Below are positions 16,554 through 24,537 of a DNA stretch of 64,000 nt, piece after piece (position 1 is the first letter of the stretch; each line of letters opens with the position of its first letter). Source of the DNA: CAIWHR01 sp963781285 (lineage in GTDB: Bacteria > Pseudomonadota > Gammaproteobacteria > Burkholderiales > Casimicrobiaceae); the NCBI GenBank assembly GCA_963781285.1, contig CAWAFI010000023.1:124001-188000 (forward strand). The letters run 5' to 3'. The position numbers and the translations under genes are program-made. The notes below the pieces were generated by a model. It worked only from the letters and a program-made list of their open reading frames with translations, was not told the DNA's origin and searched no databases.

Positions 16554-17828
16554 TCAACCTTCGTAGACGACCTGCCCGCCGACCAGCGTGGCGCGCACCT
16601 TGCCCGGCACTTCGAGGCCGAGGAACGGCGTGTTCTTGCCCTGACTCCGCAATGCGGTGGGTGCGACGATCCAATGTGCCTCCGGATCGAACATACAGAT
16701 GTCGGCGGATTGCCCGATGGCGAGGTGACCGGCGTCCACACCGAGAATCGCCGCCGGCTGCGTGGTGATGCGTGCGAGTGCGGCCGGCAGCGGGACCTTC
16801 TCGGCGGCAGCCCATTTGAGCGTCAAGGGCAGCAGGAGTTCCAGTCCCGTCGCGCCGGGTTCCGCCTCGGCAAAGGGCAGCTGCTTCCCGTCGTCGTCGA
16901 CGGGTGCGTGGTCGGAGCAGACGAGGTCTATCGTGCCGTCGGCGAGTCCCGCGCGGAGCGCCGCGCGGTCGCGCGTACCGCGAAGCGGCGGCACGAGGCG
17001 GCATTGCGCGTCGAACCAACCGATGTCGACGTCGCAGAGGTGCAGGTGGTGCGCGGAAACGTCACACGTCACCGGCAGGCCGTCTTTTTTCGCCGCGCGC
17101 ACCATCGCCACGCCCTCGGCGGTGGACAGCCGGCACAGGTGCACGCGCACGCCGGTCTCGCGGACGAGGGCGAAGATCGTCGCCAGCGCGATCGTCTCGG
17201 CGGACGATGGGATCGCCGGCAGGCCGAGGCGTGTTGCGACCTCGCCGTCGTGCGCGACGCCGCCTTTTCCGAGATGCGGCTCCTGCGGGCGCAGCCACAC
17301 GCGATGCCCGAACGTCGCGGCGTACTGCATCGCCCGCAGCAGCACCTGCGTGTCGGTGAGCGGAGCCTCGGCCTGCGAAAACGCGACGCAGCCGGCTTCG
17401 GCGAGCTCGCCCATCTCGGTCAGCTCCTCGCCCTTCAACCCCACGGTCAGCGCACCGACCGGATAGACGTGCGCCTGATTGAGCGAGCGTGCCCGGTGTT
17501 TCAGCATTTCGACGAGACCGGGCTCGTCGAGCGGTGGATCGGTGTCCGGCGGGCATGCAAGGCTCGTAACGCCGCCGGCGACGGCAGCCCCCATCTCCGA
17601 CTCGAGGGTCGCCTTGTACTCGAATCCCGGCTCGCGCAGCCGCGCCGAGAGGTCGATGAACCCCGGCGCCACGACGTGCCCCTTCGCGTCGATCGTGCGG
17701 TTCGCGCTCCAGCCCGGTGGGGCGTTGCCGATCGCCGCGACCCTGCCGGCGGCAATGTAGACGGCAGCAACGCGATCGAGCCCGTGTTTCGGGTCGATCA
17801 CGCGGCCGTTGCGGATTTCGATCTTCAC
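16554..17828 (-). CDS. pyrC': Dihydroorotase-like protein PyrC', zinc-binding HxH missing
   Basis: A 424-residue dihydroorotase homologue, one base downstream of pyrB. The canonical zinc motif FVDxHxHxRxPG reads FIDLSARLREPG here (near residues 57-68), so both histidines of HxH are replaced while the substrate-binding R-E-P-G remains. A late motif CSDHAPVDDDG is retained. Loss of HxH next to pyrB is the hallmark of the non-catalytic PyrC' subunit that scaffolds class A aspartate carbamoyltransferase, as known from Pseudomonas. I therefore infer a structural role in the ATCase dodecamer and expect an active PyrC elsewhere in the genome. Length and the rest of the fold are normal. Confidence 0.88.
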   Translation of the reverse strand: MKIEIRNGRVIDPKHGLDRVAAVYIAAGRVAAIGNAPPGWSANRTIDAKGHVVAPGFIDLSARLREPGFEYKATLESEMGAAVAGGVTSLACPPDTDPPLDEPGLVEMLKHRARSLNQAHVYPVGALTVGLKGEELTEMGELAEAGCVAFSQAEAPLTDTQVLLRAMQYAATFGHRVWLRPQEPHLGKGGVAHDGEVATRLGLPAIPSSAETIALATIFALVRETGVRVHLCRLSTAEGVAMVRAAKKDGLPVTCDVSAHHLHLCDVDIGWFDAQCRLVPPLRGTRDRAALRAGLADGTIDLVCSDHAPVDDDGKQLPFAEAEPGATGLELLLPLTLKWAAAEKVPLPAALARITTQPAAILGVDAGHLAIGQSADICMFDPEAHWIVAPTALRSQGKNTPFLGLEVPGKVRATLVGGQVVYEG

Positions 17829-17829
17829 G

Positions 17830-18786
17830 TCAGCCGGCCAGCATGCTCATCACCGCCATCCGCACGGCGATGCCGAAGGTCACCTGCGGCAGGATCACCG
17901 ACCGATCGCCGTCGGCAACCGCCGAGTCGATTTCGACACCACGGTTCATCGGTCCCGGGTGCATGACGATCGCGTCGGGCTTGGCCAGCGCCAGCTTCTC
18001 GGGTGTCAAGCCGTAATGCTTGAAATACTCGCCGGACGACGGCAGCAGCGCGCCCTTCATCCGCTCGTTCTGCAGCCGCAGCATTACGACGACGTCGCAC
18101 CCCTTCAGGCCCTCGCGCATGTCGTGGTGCACCCGGACGCCCAGTGCCTGCACCGCGGTGGGAAGCAGAGTCTTCGGCCCGATCGCGCGCACCTCGGGCG
18201 TCCCGAGCGTGGTCAAGCCATGGATCAGCGAGCGCGCAACCCGGGAATGCAGCACGTCGCCGACGATAGCCACGGTGAGCTTGCGGAATTCCTTCTTGTA
18301 GTGCCGTATGGTGAACAGATCGAGCAGGCCCTGCGTCGGGTGCGCGTGGCGGCCATCACCGGCGTTGACGACGTGGACGTGAGCGCGACCCGTGCGGTTG
18401 AGATGCGCGGCGATGAGGTGCGGCGCGCCCGACTGCGCGTGACGGACCACGAACATGTCGGCGTTCATCGCCACGAGGTTGTCCACGGTGTCGAGCAGCG
18501 TTTCGCCCTTGCTCGTCGAAGACACGCCGATGTTGAGGTTGATCACGTCCGCAGAGAGCCGCTTGGCGGCGATCTCGAACGTCGTACGCGTGCGCGTGGA
18601 GTTCTCGAAGAACAGGTTGAACACCGAGCGGCCGCGCAAGAGCGGCACCTTCTTCACATCGCGTTCCGAGATCGAAGCGAACGGCACCGCGGTGTCGAGG
18701 ATGCGAACGATGATTTCGGCGGGCAGCCCTTCGAGCGTCAGCAGATGCGTGAGCCGGCCGCCGGCATCGAGCTGCGGATTATGCAT
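17830..18786 (-). CDS. pyrB: Aspartate carbamoyltransferase catalytic subunit PyrB
   Basis: Condenses carbamoyl phosphate with aspartate, the committed step of pyrimidine synthesis. The 318-residue chain has the carbamoyl-phosphate motif FENSTRTRTTFE (near residues 58-69), HPTQGLLDLFTI, and the aspartate-side HPGPMNRGVE near the C-terminus. The start MHNPQLDAGGRL is chosen because it gives the family length and overlaps the pyrR stop by 8 bp, which indicates translational coupling. The stop is one base before pyrC'. No regulatory pyrI is present, in keeping with the PyrB/PyrC' type. Confidence 0.95.
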   Translation of the reverse strand: MHNPQLDAGGRLTHLLTLEGLPAEIIVRILDTAVPFASISERDVKKVPLLRGRSVFNLFFENSTRTRTTFEIAAKRLSADVINLNIGVSSTSKGETLLDTVDNLVAMNADMFVVRHAQSGAPHLIAAHLNRTGRAHVHVVNAGDGRHAHPTQGLLDLFTIRHYKKEFRKLTVAIVGDVLHSRVARSLIHGLTTLGTPEVRAIGPKTLLPTAVQALGVRVHHDMREGLKGCDVVVMLRLQNERMKGALLPSSGEYFKHYGLTPEKLALAKPDAIVMHPGPMNRGVEIDSAVADGDRSVILPQVTFGIAVRMAVMSMLAG

Positions 18787-19291
18787 CGCCAGCCTCGGCC
18801 GCCGCTTCGGTGGCGAGCGCAAGCTTGCCGTCCGCGCCACGCGACAGCACGATCGACACGTCGCGCGCGACCACGAGCCGCGCGCCGGTGTAGGTGGCCT
18901 CGATCGGCAACTCGCGTCCGCCGCGGTCGACGAGCACCGCCAATTCGATGCGCGCGGGTCGGCCGTAGTCGAACAGCTCGTTGATCGCCGCACGCACGCT
19001 GCGGCCCGTGTAGAGCACGTCGTCGACGAGCACGATCGTCGCGCCACCGACCTCGAACGGCAGCTCGGTGCGCTTGACCTCGGGCTTGAGTCCTTTGCGC
19101 TGAAAATCGTCGCGGTAGAACGAGACGTCGATATAGCCGAGCGGGTGCTCGCCGGGAATCATCTGCGCCAGGCGCTCGGCGATCCACGCGCCGCCCGAGT
19201 AGATGCCGACGAATTTCGCGTCGAATGCGACGGCACCGCGCATCCGGTCGGCCAGCGCGGCGAGCGTCTGTTCGGCGTCAGGCAGGGCCAC
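18779..19291 (-). CDS. pyrR: Pyrimidine regulator / uracil phosphoribosyltransferase PyrR
   Basis: A 170-residue type I phosphoribosyltransferase fold with the PRPP-binding loop IVLVDDVLYTGRSVRA (near residues 85-100) and the flanking GGAWIAERLA and DVSFYRDDF segments. In Gram-positives PyrR is an RNA-binding attenuation protein. Outside them its regulatory role is uncertain and it may act as a UPRTase. No PyrR-type attenuator hairpin was seen upstream of pyrB. It overlaps ruvX by 14 bp and pyrB by 8 bp within the yqgE-ruvX-pyrR-pyrB-pyrC' operon. Confidence 0.93.
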   Translation of the reverse strand: MALPDAEQTLAALADRMRGAVAFDAKFVGIYSGGAWIAERLAQMIPGEHPLGYIDVSFYRDDFQRKGLKPEVKRTELPFEVGGATIVLVDDVLYTGRSVRAAINELFDYGRPARIELAVLVDRGGRELPIEATYTGARLVVARDVSIVLSRGADGKLALATEAAAEAGDA

Positions 19292-19736
19292 GGGTGTCGT
19301 TGCGTTGCGTTTCGTCGAGCCAGGATTGCAGGATCAGTTGCGCTGCCGCGGCATCGCGCGTCGCACGCCGCGCCGCGCCGCGTATGCCCGCTGCGCGCAA
19401 GCCGGCCTCCGCGCTCTGCGTCGTGAAGCGCTCATCCACGCGTGCCACCGGCAGGCTGAAGCGCCCCTCGAGCGAGCGCGCGAACCGCTCGGCGCGCACG
19501 GTCATTTCGTGTTCCGTACCGTCGGCATGCACGGGGCGCCCGACCACCAGCGCCACCGGCCTCCATTCGGCGACAAGCGCGGCAATCGCGGCGAACCGCG
19601 CGGCCTTCGCTTCGTCCGCAATCGTCGTCAGCGGATGCGCGACGCGCACCAACGTGTTGCCGACCGCGACGCCGATCTTGCGCGTCCCGAAGTCGAATGC
19701 GAGGACCGTCGCTGCGTCCGCTCGCGTCGAAGCCAA
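19278..19736 (-). CDS. ruvX: YqgF/RuvX: pre-16S rRNA nuclease / Holliday-junction resolvase-like protein
   Basis: A 152-residue RNase H-fold nuclease, implicated in 16S rRNA 5'-end maturation and formerly called a putative Holliday-junction resolvase. The first acidic motif is LAFDFGTRKIGVAVG near residue 12, then LVVGRPVHADGTEH and the VDERFTTQSAE segment, with a final RDAAAAQLIL containing the last conserved aspartate. It lies 3 bp downstream of yqgE and overlaps pyrR, the standard betaproteobacterial arrangement. Confidence 0.94.
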   Translation of the reverse strand: MASTRADAATVLAFDFGTRKIGVAVGNTLVRVAHPLTTIADEAKAARFAAIAALVAEWRPVALVVGRPVHADGTEHEMTVRAERFARSLEGRFSLPVARVDERFTTQSAEAGLRAAGIRGAARRATRDAAAAQLILQSWLDETQRNDTRGPA

Positions 19737-19739
19737 GCG

Positions 19740-20306
19740 TCACGCGTGCCCGACGTCGTCGGACAGCCGCGAAAAATCGATGCCGAGCAGCCGCATCGCC
19801 GCCGGCAGCCGCGCCTCGACGGGCGTGTCGAACATCACTTCCGGATCGGCCTCGACGGTGAGCCAGGCGTTCTGCGCAATCTCCTGCTCGAGCTGGCCCG
19901 CGGACCAGCCGGCGTAGCCCAGCGACACCAGCACGTTCTTCGGGCCGTCGCCGCGCGCGACCGCTTCCAGCACGTCCTTCGACGTCGTGAGGCCCAAGTC
20001 GTCGCTGATCGCCAGCGTGGATTGCCAGTTGCCGAGCGGCCGGTGCAGGACGAAGCCGCGATCGACCTGGACCGGTCCGCCGAAGTGCACCGGCGTCCGG
20101 CGCAGTTGCGCGTCCTTCAGCGGGACGTCTATCTGCTCGAACAGCGTGGACAGTGTCATGTCGGTCGGCTTGTTGACGACGATGCCGAGCGCGCCGTCCT
20201 TGTTGTGCTCGCACACGTAGGTCAGCGTATGCGCAAAATGCGGGTCGGCCATGGCGGGCATGGCGATCAGGAAGTGGTGCGTGAAGTTGGCGGTCCGACC
20301 ACCCAT
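19740..20306 (-). CDS. yqgE: YqgE/AlgH family protein
   Basis: A 188-residue cytosolic protein of the UPF0301/AlgH family, of unknown biochemical function. The diagnostic N-terminus FTHHFLIAMPAMADPHF is followed by YVCEHNKDGALGIVVNKPT and the VHFGGPVQVDRGFVLH strand. The start MGGRTANFTHHF is chosen because it gives the usual 10-residue lead before HHFLIAMP. A longer in-frame extension overlaps the divergent phoD-like gene and has no homology. It heads the operon with ruvX and the pyr genes. Confidence 0.93.
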   Translation of the reverse strand: MGGRTANFTHHFLIAMPAMADPHFAHTLTYVCEHNKDGALGIVVNKPTDMTLSTLFEQIDVPLKDAQLRRTPVHFGGPVQVDRGFVLHRPLGNWQSTLAISDDLGLTTSKDVLEAVARGDGPKNVLVSLGYAGWSAGQLEQEIAQNAWLTVEADPEVMFDTPVEARLPAAMRLLGIDFSRLSDDVGHA

Positions 20307-20378
20307 GGGTTCAATTGTAATCGCCGCCCCCGGCCGGCACAATTGGCGGCCCTGCGACAACGCCCGTTTCCCGCCACC

Positions 20379-21737
20379 ATGCGACCCGCCACCCATCAAC
20401 GCCTCGCGCGTGCCGCTGCCGCGGCGGTCGCCTGGACAATGCTCGCCGGATTGGCGCTACCGGCTGCGCCGGCCACCGCGAAGCTCGTCGTGATGCACGG
20501 CTACGCCGACCTGACGAGTGCCACGCTGTGGATCCAGACCGATGCGCCCGGAACGGTTGCCGTCGTCTGGCGACCCGAGGGCGAGGCCGCCGAGCGGCGA
20601 GTCGAACTTCCGGCGGTCGCCGCCGACGATCACATCGTCGTGGCCCGCCTCACCGGTATGAAGCCCGGCGCATCGGCAATCTATCGCGTCGACGCCGGCA
20701 CCGACCACCGCGAAGGGACGATACGAGCGCAGCCCTGGTGGGATAAACCGGCCGCGGCAGAGGAACTCGCCATTGCGATCGGGTCGTGCTTCTTCCTCGC
20801 CGATCCCGATCCACGATGGCCGGGACACGATTACGGCAGCGGCTTCGGCATCTTCGACGCGATCGCGGCGAAAAAGCCCGACCTGATGCTGTGGCTCGGC
20901 GACAACCTCTACCTCCAACAACAGGACATCTTCGACCCGTCGTCGATGGCGATGCGCTACCGCCGCCAGCGTGGCTTCGAGCCGTTGCAGGCGTTGCTGG
21001 CCGCCACTTCGCACATCGCGATCCTGGACGACCACGACTACGGCCCGAATGACGGGGACGCGTCCTACGTGATGAAAGGCGAAACGCAGAAGCTCTTTCG
21101 GCGCTATTGGACGAACCCGAGCTTCGGCCTGCCCGATCTTCCGGGCACCTTTGGCGCGGTGCGGTACGGCGATGTCCTCTTCTTCCTGCTCGACGACCGC
21201 TACTACCGTTCGCCGAAACGCTGGCCCGACGGCCGCGACAAGACGATGTTCGGCGCGCGGCAACTGGAATGGCTGAAACAGGCACTCGCCTACGCGCCGG
21301 CAACGAGCGTGAAGATCGTCGCCGGCGGCAGCCAGTTTTGGAATCGCGCCAGCCGCTTCGAGGGCTGGCACGACTTCGTCACCGAACGCGACGCGTTCGC
21401 CGAGTGGCTGCTCGCACAACGGATCGAGGGCCTGATCTTCCTCTCGGGCGATCGGCATTTCGGCGAACTGCTGAAAATCGATCGCGCCGGTGCGTACCCG
21501 TTGTACGAATTCACGTCGAGCCCGCTCACGTCGCGGCCCCCGGCGAGGATCGACGAAGCGGAGCGGACCAATCGCGACGTCGTTCCGGGAACGCTGGTAG
21601 TCAGACGACAATTCGGGCTGATCCGCGTCACCGGCCCCGGCAACGACCGCCGGATCGCGCTCGAAAGCTACGACACCGATGGCGCGTTGCTCTGGCGGCA
21701 CGAGTTGCGGGCGAACGAGCTGCGTTTTCCGCGCTGA
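20379..21737 (+). CDS. Exported PhoD-like alkaline phosphatase/phosphodiesterase
   Basis: A 452-residue secreted metallophosphoesterase of the PhoD type. A signal peptide (MRPATHQRLARAAAAAVAWT...APATA) is followed by an N-terminal fibronectin-like domain (LTSATLWIQTDAP). The catalytic domain has GSCFFLADP, WLGDNLYLQQQ, ILDDHDYGPND and LSGDRHFGEL, the usual iron/calcium ligands. Cleavage of phosphodiesters or monoesters in the periplasm for phosphate acquisition is the family role. The gene is divergent from yqgE across about 72 bp, and a REP-like palindrome follows its stop. Confidence 0.9.
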   Translation: MRPATHQRLARAAAAAVAWTMLAGLALPAAPATAKLVVMHGYADLTSATLWIQTDAPGTVAVVWRPEGEAAERRVELPAVAADDHIVVARLTGMKPGASAIYRVDAGTDHREGTIRAQPWWDKPAAAEELAIAIGSCFFLADPDPRWPGHDYGSGFGIFDAIAAKKPDLMLWLGDNLYLQQQDIFDPSSMAMRYRRQRGFEPLQALLAATSHIAILDDHDYGPNDGDASYVMKGETQKLFRRYWTNPSFGLPDLPGTFGAVRYGDVLFFLLDDRYYRSPKRWPDGRDKTMFGARQLEWLKQALAYAPATSVKIVAGGSQFWNRASRFEGWHDFVTERDAFAEWLLAQRIEGLIFLSGDRHFGELLKIDRAGAYPLYEFTSSPLTSRPPARIDEAERTNRDVVPGTLVVRRQFGLIRVTGPGNDRRIALESYDTDGALLWRHELRANELRFPR

Positions 21738-21746
21738 GCGCCGAAT

Positions 21747-21820
21747 GGGGTCAGACTCGACTTTCGGAGTCGCCACTATGCCCGGATCACAGATTGCGCG
21801 CGAAAGTCGAGTCTGACCCC
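21747..21820. repeat. REP-like palindrome, perfect 20-bp inverted repeat
   Basis: GGGGTCAGACTCGACTTTCG at 21747-21766 is repeated as its exact reverse complement at 21801-21820, with 34 bp between. The GGGGTCAGA(C/G)TCGA core is the type I associate with REP elements mobilised by RAYT (TnpA-REP) transposases; that link is from memory. No transposase gene is in the window. There is no T tract, so it is not an intrinsic terminator. Confidence 0.7.
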
Positions 21821-21886
21821 GCTTTGACCCCGGCTGGCGAACCGATCCGTTAAGAGGGGCACCATCCCCGTCTTCCGGAGGTTCGC

Positions 21887-23236
21887 ATGCCGTCCTTTTC
21901 CGCCCGCGCCATGGCGTGGTTGCTTGTCGCGGTGGTATTGGCCGCTCTCATGGTCATCGCGTCGCCGCCCGCCGCGGCATTCTGCGGCTTTTACGTCGGC
22001 AAGGCCGACGCCGGTCTTTTCAACGCGGCGTCGCAGGTCATCCTGGTCCGGCGCGACGGAAAGACCGTGATCAGCATGGCCAACGACTATCGAGGGGAGC
22101 TCACCGAGTTCGCGCTGGTCGTGCCGGTGCCGCAGGTGCTGGAGCGCGGCCAGATCCACATCGGCGAGCGCCGGTTGTTCGAGCGGATCGATGCGTACAG
22201 CGCGCCGCGCCTCGCCGAGTACTTCGACGCCGATCCGTGCCTCCCGCGAACGCCACGGTCCGCCGGCGCCATGGACGCCGCCGCGCCGGTGCTGATGGCC
22301 AAGGAGGAAGTGAAGCGGCGCAATGCGCTCGGTGTCACCGTCGAAGCCGCGTACACGGTCGGCGAATACGACATCGTGATGCTGTCGGCGAAGCAATCCG
22401 ACGGCCTCGAAACGTGGCTCACCGAGAACGGCTACCGGATCCCGAAGGGCGTCTCCGCCGCGCTCAAGCCCTATGTCCGGCAGAACATGAAGTTCTTCGT
22501 CGCCAAGGTGAACCTCAAGGAACAGGCGAAGACGGGTGTGGCCTACCTGCGGCCGCTGCAGTTCGCGTTCGAGTCCGACCGGTTCATGCTGCCGGTGCGG
22601 CTCGGGATGCTCAATGCGAAGGGGCCGCAGGACCTCGTGCTGTACGTGCTGACGCCGGTGGGCCGCGTCGAGACGACGAACTACCGCACCGTGAAGCTGC
22701 CGGCGAACATGGAATTACCGACGTTCGTTCGCGGCGAATTCGCGCAGACCTACAAGGCGCTGTTCGACACACAGGCGGCGCGCGAGGACTACCGCGCCAT
22801 CTTCACCGAGTACTTCTGGGACATGGGCTGGTGCGACCCGTGTGCGGCCGATCCGCTCACGCCCGACGAGTTGCGTCAGGCGGGCGTGTTCTGGCTCGAC
22901 GCGCAAGGCGCGGCCGCGCGCGGCGGCGGTCAGCCGGTGATGCTCACCCGGCTGCACCTGCGCTACACCAAGGAGTCGCTGCCCGAAGATCTCGTCTTCC
23001 AGGAAACCGCCGATCGCCAGAACTTCCAGACGCGCTACGTGCTGCGACATCCGTGGCGCGGCGACGCCGGCGCCTGTGCCGCGGCGGCGGGGTACTTCGA
23101 GGAAGTCGTGCGGCGCCAGGAGCGGGAAGCCGCTACGCTCGCTTCGTTGACCGGACGTGACATCAACGAGATCCGAGCGAAGATGGCGCTCGCACCGCAG
23201 GCGAGAAGCCGGTGGTGGGAGGCGCTGTGGAAATAG
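21887..23236 (+). CDS. DUF2330-domain exported protein
   Basis: A 449-residue protein with a clear signal peptide (MPSFSARAMAWLLVAVVLAA...PAAA) followed at once by the family hallmark FCGFYVGKADAGLFN. Further conserved features are SMANDYRGELTEFALVVPVPQ, the central NMKFFVAKVNL strand and the cysteine-rich MGWCDPCAADPLTPDEL (residues about 310-326). The family has no known activity. The ATG is preceded by GGAGG. Its stop is 8 bp before an RnfD-like membrane gene, so the two are probably one transcription unit and perhaps one envelope function. Confidence 0.85.
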   Translation: MPSFSARAMAWLLVAVVLAALMVIASPPAAAFCGFYVGKADAGLFNAASQVILVRRDGKTVISMANDYRGELTEFALVVPVPQVLERGQIHIGERRLFERIDAYSAPRLAEYFDADPCLPRTPRSAGAMDAAAPVLMAKEEVKRRNALGVTVEAAYTVGEYDIVMLSAKQSDGLETWLTENGYRIPKGVSAALKPYVRQNMKFFVAKVNLKEQAKTGVAYLRPLQFAFESDRFMLPVRLGMLNAKGPQDLVLYVLTPVGRVETTNYRTVKLPANMELPTFVRGEFAQTYKALFDTQAAREDYRAIFTEYFWDMGWCDPCAADPLTPDELRQAGVFWLDAQGAAARGGGQPVMLTRLHLRYTKESLPEDLVFQETADRQNFQTRYVLRHPWRGDAGACAAAAGYFEEVVRRQEREAATLASLTGRDINEIRAKMALAPQARSRWWEALWK

Positions 23237-23244
23237 GCGGAAAC

Positions 23245-24129
23245 ATGGGCCAGGCTCGACTCTTGGAGGTGCCGCCGGAGCCGAACCAGAAATGGCGCGA
23301 GAGAGTCAGGGCGGCCACCATTTTCCGCGATGCGCGGCTCTTTCAGATCGCTTTCCAGGCCGCACTGCTGACCGTCGGCGTGCTGGTCCGCGATTTCGCG
23401 CTCGACCCGCGGCAAATGGCGCTGGCGTTCGCGGCGGGGCTCGCGGTGCAATGGCTGTGGCTGCGAGCGCTCGGGCTCGAGCACAAGGGGGTTCTGTCGG
23501 CGATCATCACCTGTTTCGGCTTGTCCCTCTTGCTGCGTGCGGACACGTTGTGGATCCATCCATTCGCCGCCGCGCTCGCGATCTCGTCGAAATTCGTGCT
23601 GCGGGTTGCCGGCAAGCACGTCTTCAACCCGGCCAACCTCGGCGTGATCCTTGCGCTCCTGCTGTTGCCCGGTACGTGGGTCTCGCCCGGGCAATGGGGC
23701 AACGATGTCGCGCTCGCCGCGTGGTTCATCGCGCTGGGCGGGCTCGTCACGCAGCGCGCGCGTCGTTGGGATATCGCCTGGGTGTTCCTCGCCGCCTGGT
23801 CGACGCTCGTCGCCGCACGGGTGCTGTGGCTTGCTCAGCCGTGGACGATCTTCGCGCACCAGTTCGCGAACGGCGGCCTGTTGCTGTTCGCGTTTTTCAT
23901 GATCTCGGACCCGATGACGATTCCGAACCGCCGCAGCGCACGCGTAGCGTATGCGTTGCTGGTCGCGGTCCTGGCGTTCGCCTGGCAATTCGCGCTCTAC
24001 CGCACCAATGCGCTGCTGTGGGCATTGTTCCTCGCATCGCCGCTGGTCCCGCTCATCGACCGCTGGTGGCCTGGCCAGCGCTTCAGCTGGACACCGGAGG
24101 CGCGCGGTGGTGCAGCAGCAACCCGATGA
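23245..24129 (+). CDS. RnfD/NqrB-like integral membrane protein
   Basis: A 294-residue membrane protein with about eight to nine hydrophobic helices. It resembles subunit D of Rnf / subunit B of Nqr complexes, with SSKFVLRVAGKHVFNPANLG in the middle and ISDPMTIPNRRSAR near residue 215, equivalent to the conserved DPxTxP segment of RnfD. The canonical flavinylation S/T-x-A-T motif was not found, and no other Rnf/Nqr subunit is in the window, so a working Rnf complex is unlikely. The start is set at the ATG with GGCGG four bases upstream. Its 3' end overlaps the opposite-strand gene by 47 bp. Confidence 0.75.
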   Translation: MGQARLLEVPPEPNQKWRERVRAATIFRDARLFQIAFQAALLTVGVLVRDFALDPRQMALAFAAGLAVQWLWLRALGLEHKGVLSAIITCFGLSLLLRADTLWIHPFAAALAISSKFVLRVAGKHVFNPANLGVILALLLLPGTWVSPGQWGNDVALAAWFIALGGLVTQRARRWDIAWVFLAAWSTLVAARVLWLAQPWTIFAHQFANGGLLLFAFFMISDPMTIPNRRSARVAYALLVAVLAFAWQFALYRTNALLWALFLASPLVPLIDRWWPGQRFSWTPEARGGAAATR

Positions 24130-24514
24130 GCGCCAGCGCCGCCGCGATCGCGAGGCCGATGCGACTCGTCCCGAAGCTCCATTGCGCGACGAACAGCAGC
24201 CCCATCGCGACCGCCATTGCCGCGACGAACGCCGCGCGGTTGGTGCGTCCCCACGCCGACAGGATCCCCACGACCGCGTAGATCAGCATGTTCGACAGGA
24301 TCGCCGCCAGCGGCAGGTACAGCCAGTGCCTGCCTGCCGGATCGTCGTCGAAAAGTCTCGACATCGGCCACAGCGGCAGGCGTACATCGCGGAGCAGAGC
24401 GATTACCCCGCCGGCGTCCGGCGCGTAGCTGCGCAGCATCCAGCTGGCGAGAGTGAGGACCAGCGGCACGCCGAGCCCGCCGATAGCGCCGAAAAGAAGG
24501 ATCGCGCGCCTCAT
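24083..24514 (-). CDS. Small hypothetical membrane protein
   Basis: Function not recognised. It encodes a 143-residue protein starting MRRAILLFGAIGGLG, with a GAGGAG ribosome site 7 bp upstream. Four hydrophobic helices are visible, near residues 4-24, 61-81, 86-104 and 108-128, separated by short loops (DVRLPLWPMSRLF). The C-terminal end runs 47 bp into the opposite-strand RnfD-like gene. The clear ribosome site and uninterrupted hydrophobic pattern support a real gene. It is followed (3') by the RnfD-like gene tail and preceded by the NAD(P)-binding gene on the same strand, 23 bp away. Confidence 0.6.
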   Translation of the reverse strand: MRRAILLFGAIGGLGVPLVLTLASWMLRSYAPDAGGVIALLRDVRLPLWPMSRLFDDDPAGRHWLYLPLAAILSNMLIYAVVGILSAWGRTNRAAFVAAMAVAMGLLFVAQWSFGTSRIGLAIAAALALIGLLLHHRAPPVSS

Positions 24515-24537
24515 GATCGCTCCTCGTGCCACCAGGC

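Noticed and set aside
21747..21820. The 20-bp inverted repeat as an intrinsic terminator for the phoD-like gene
   Set aside because: The loop is 34 bp and there is no T tract.
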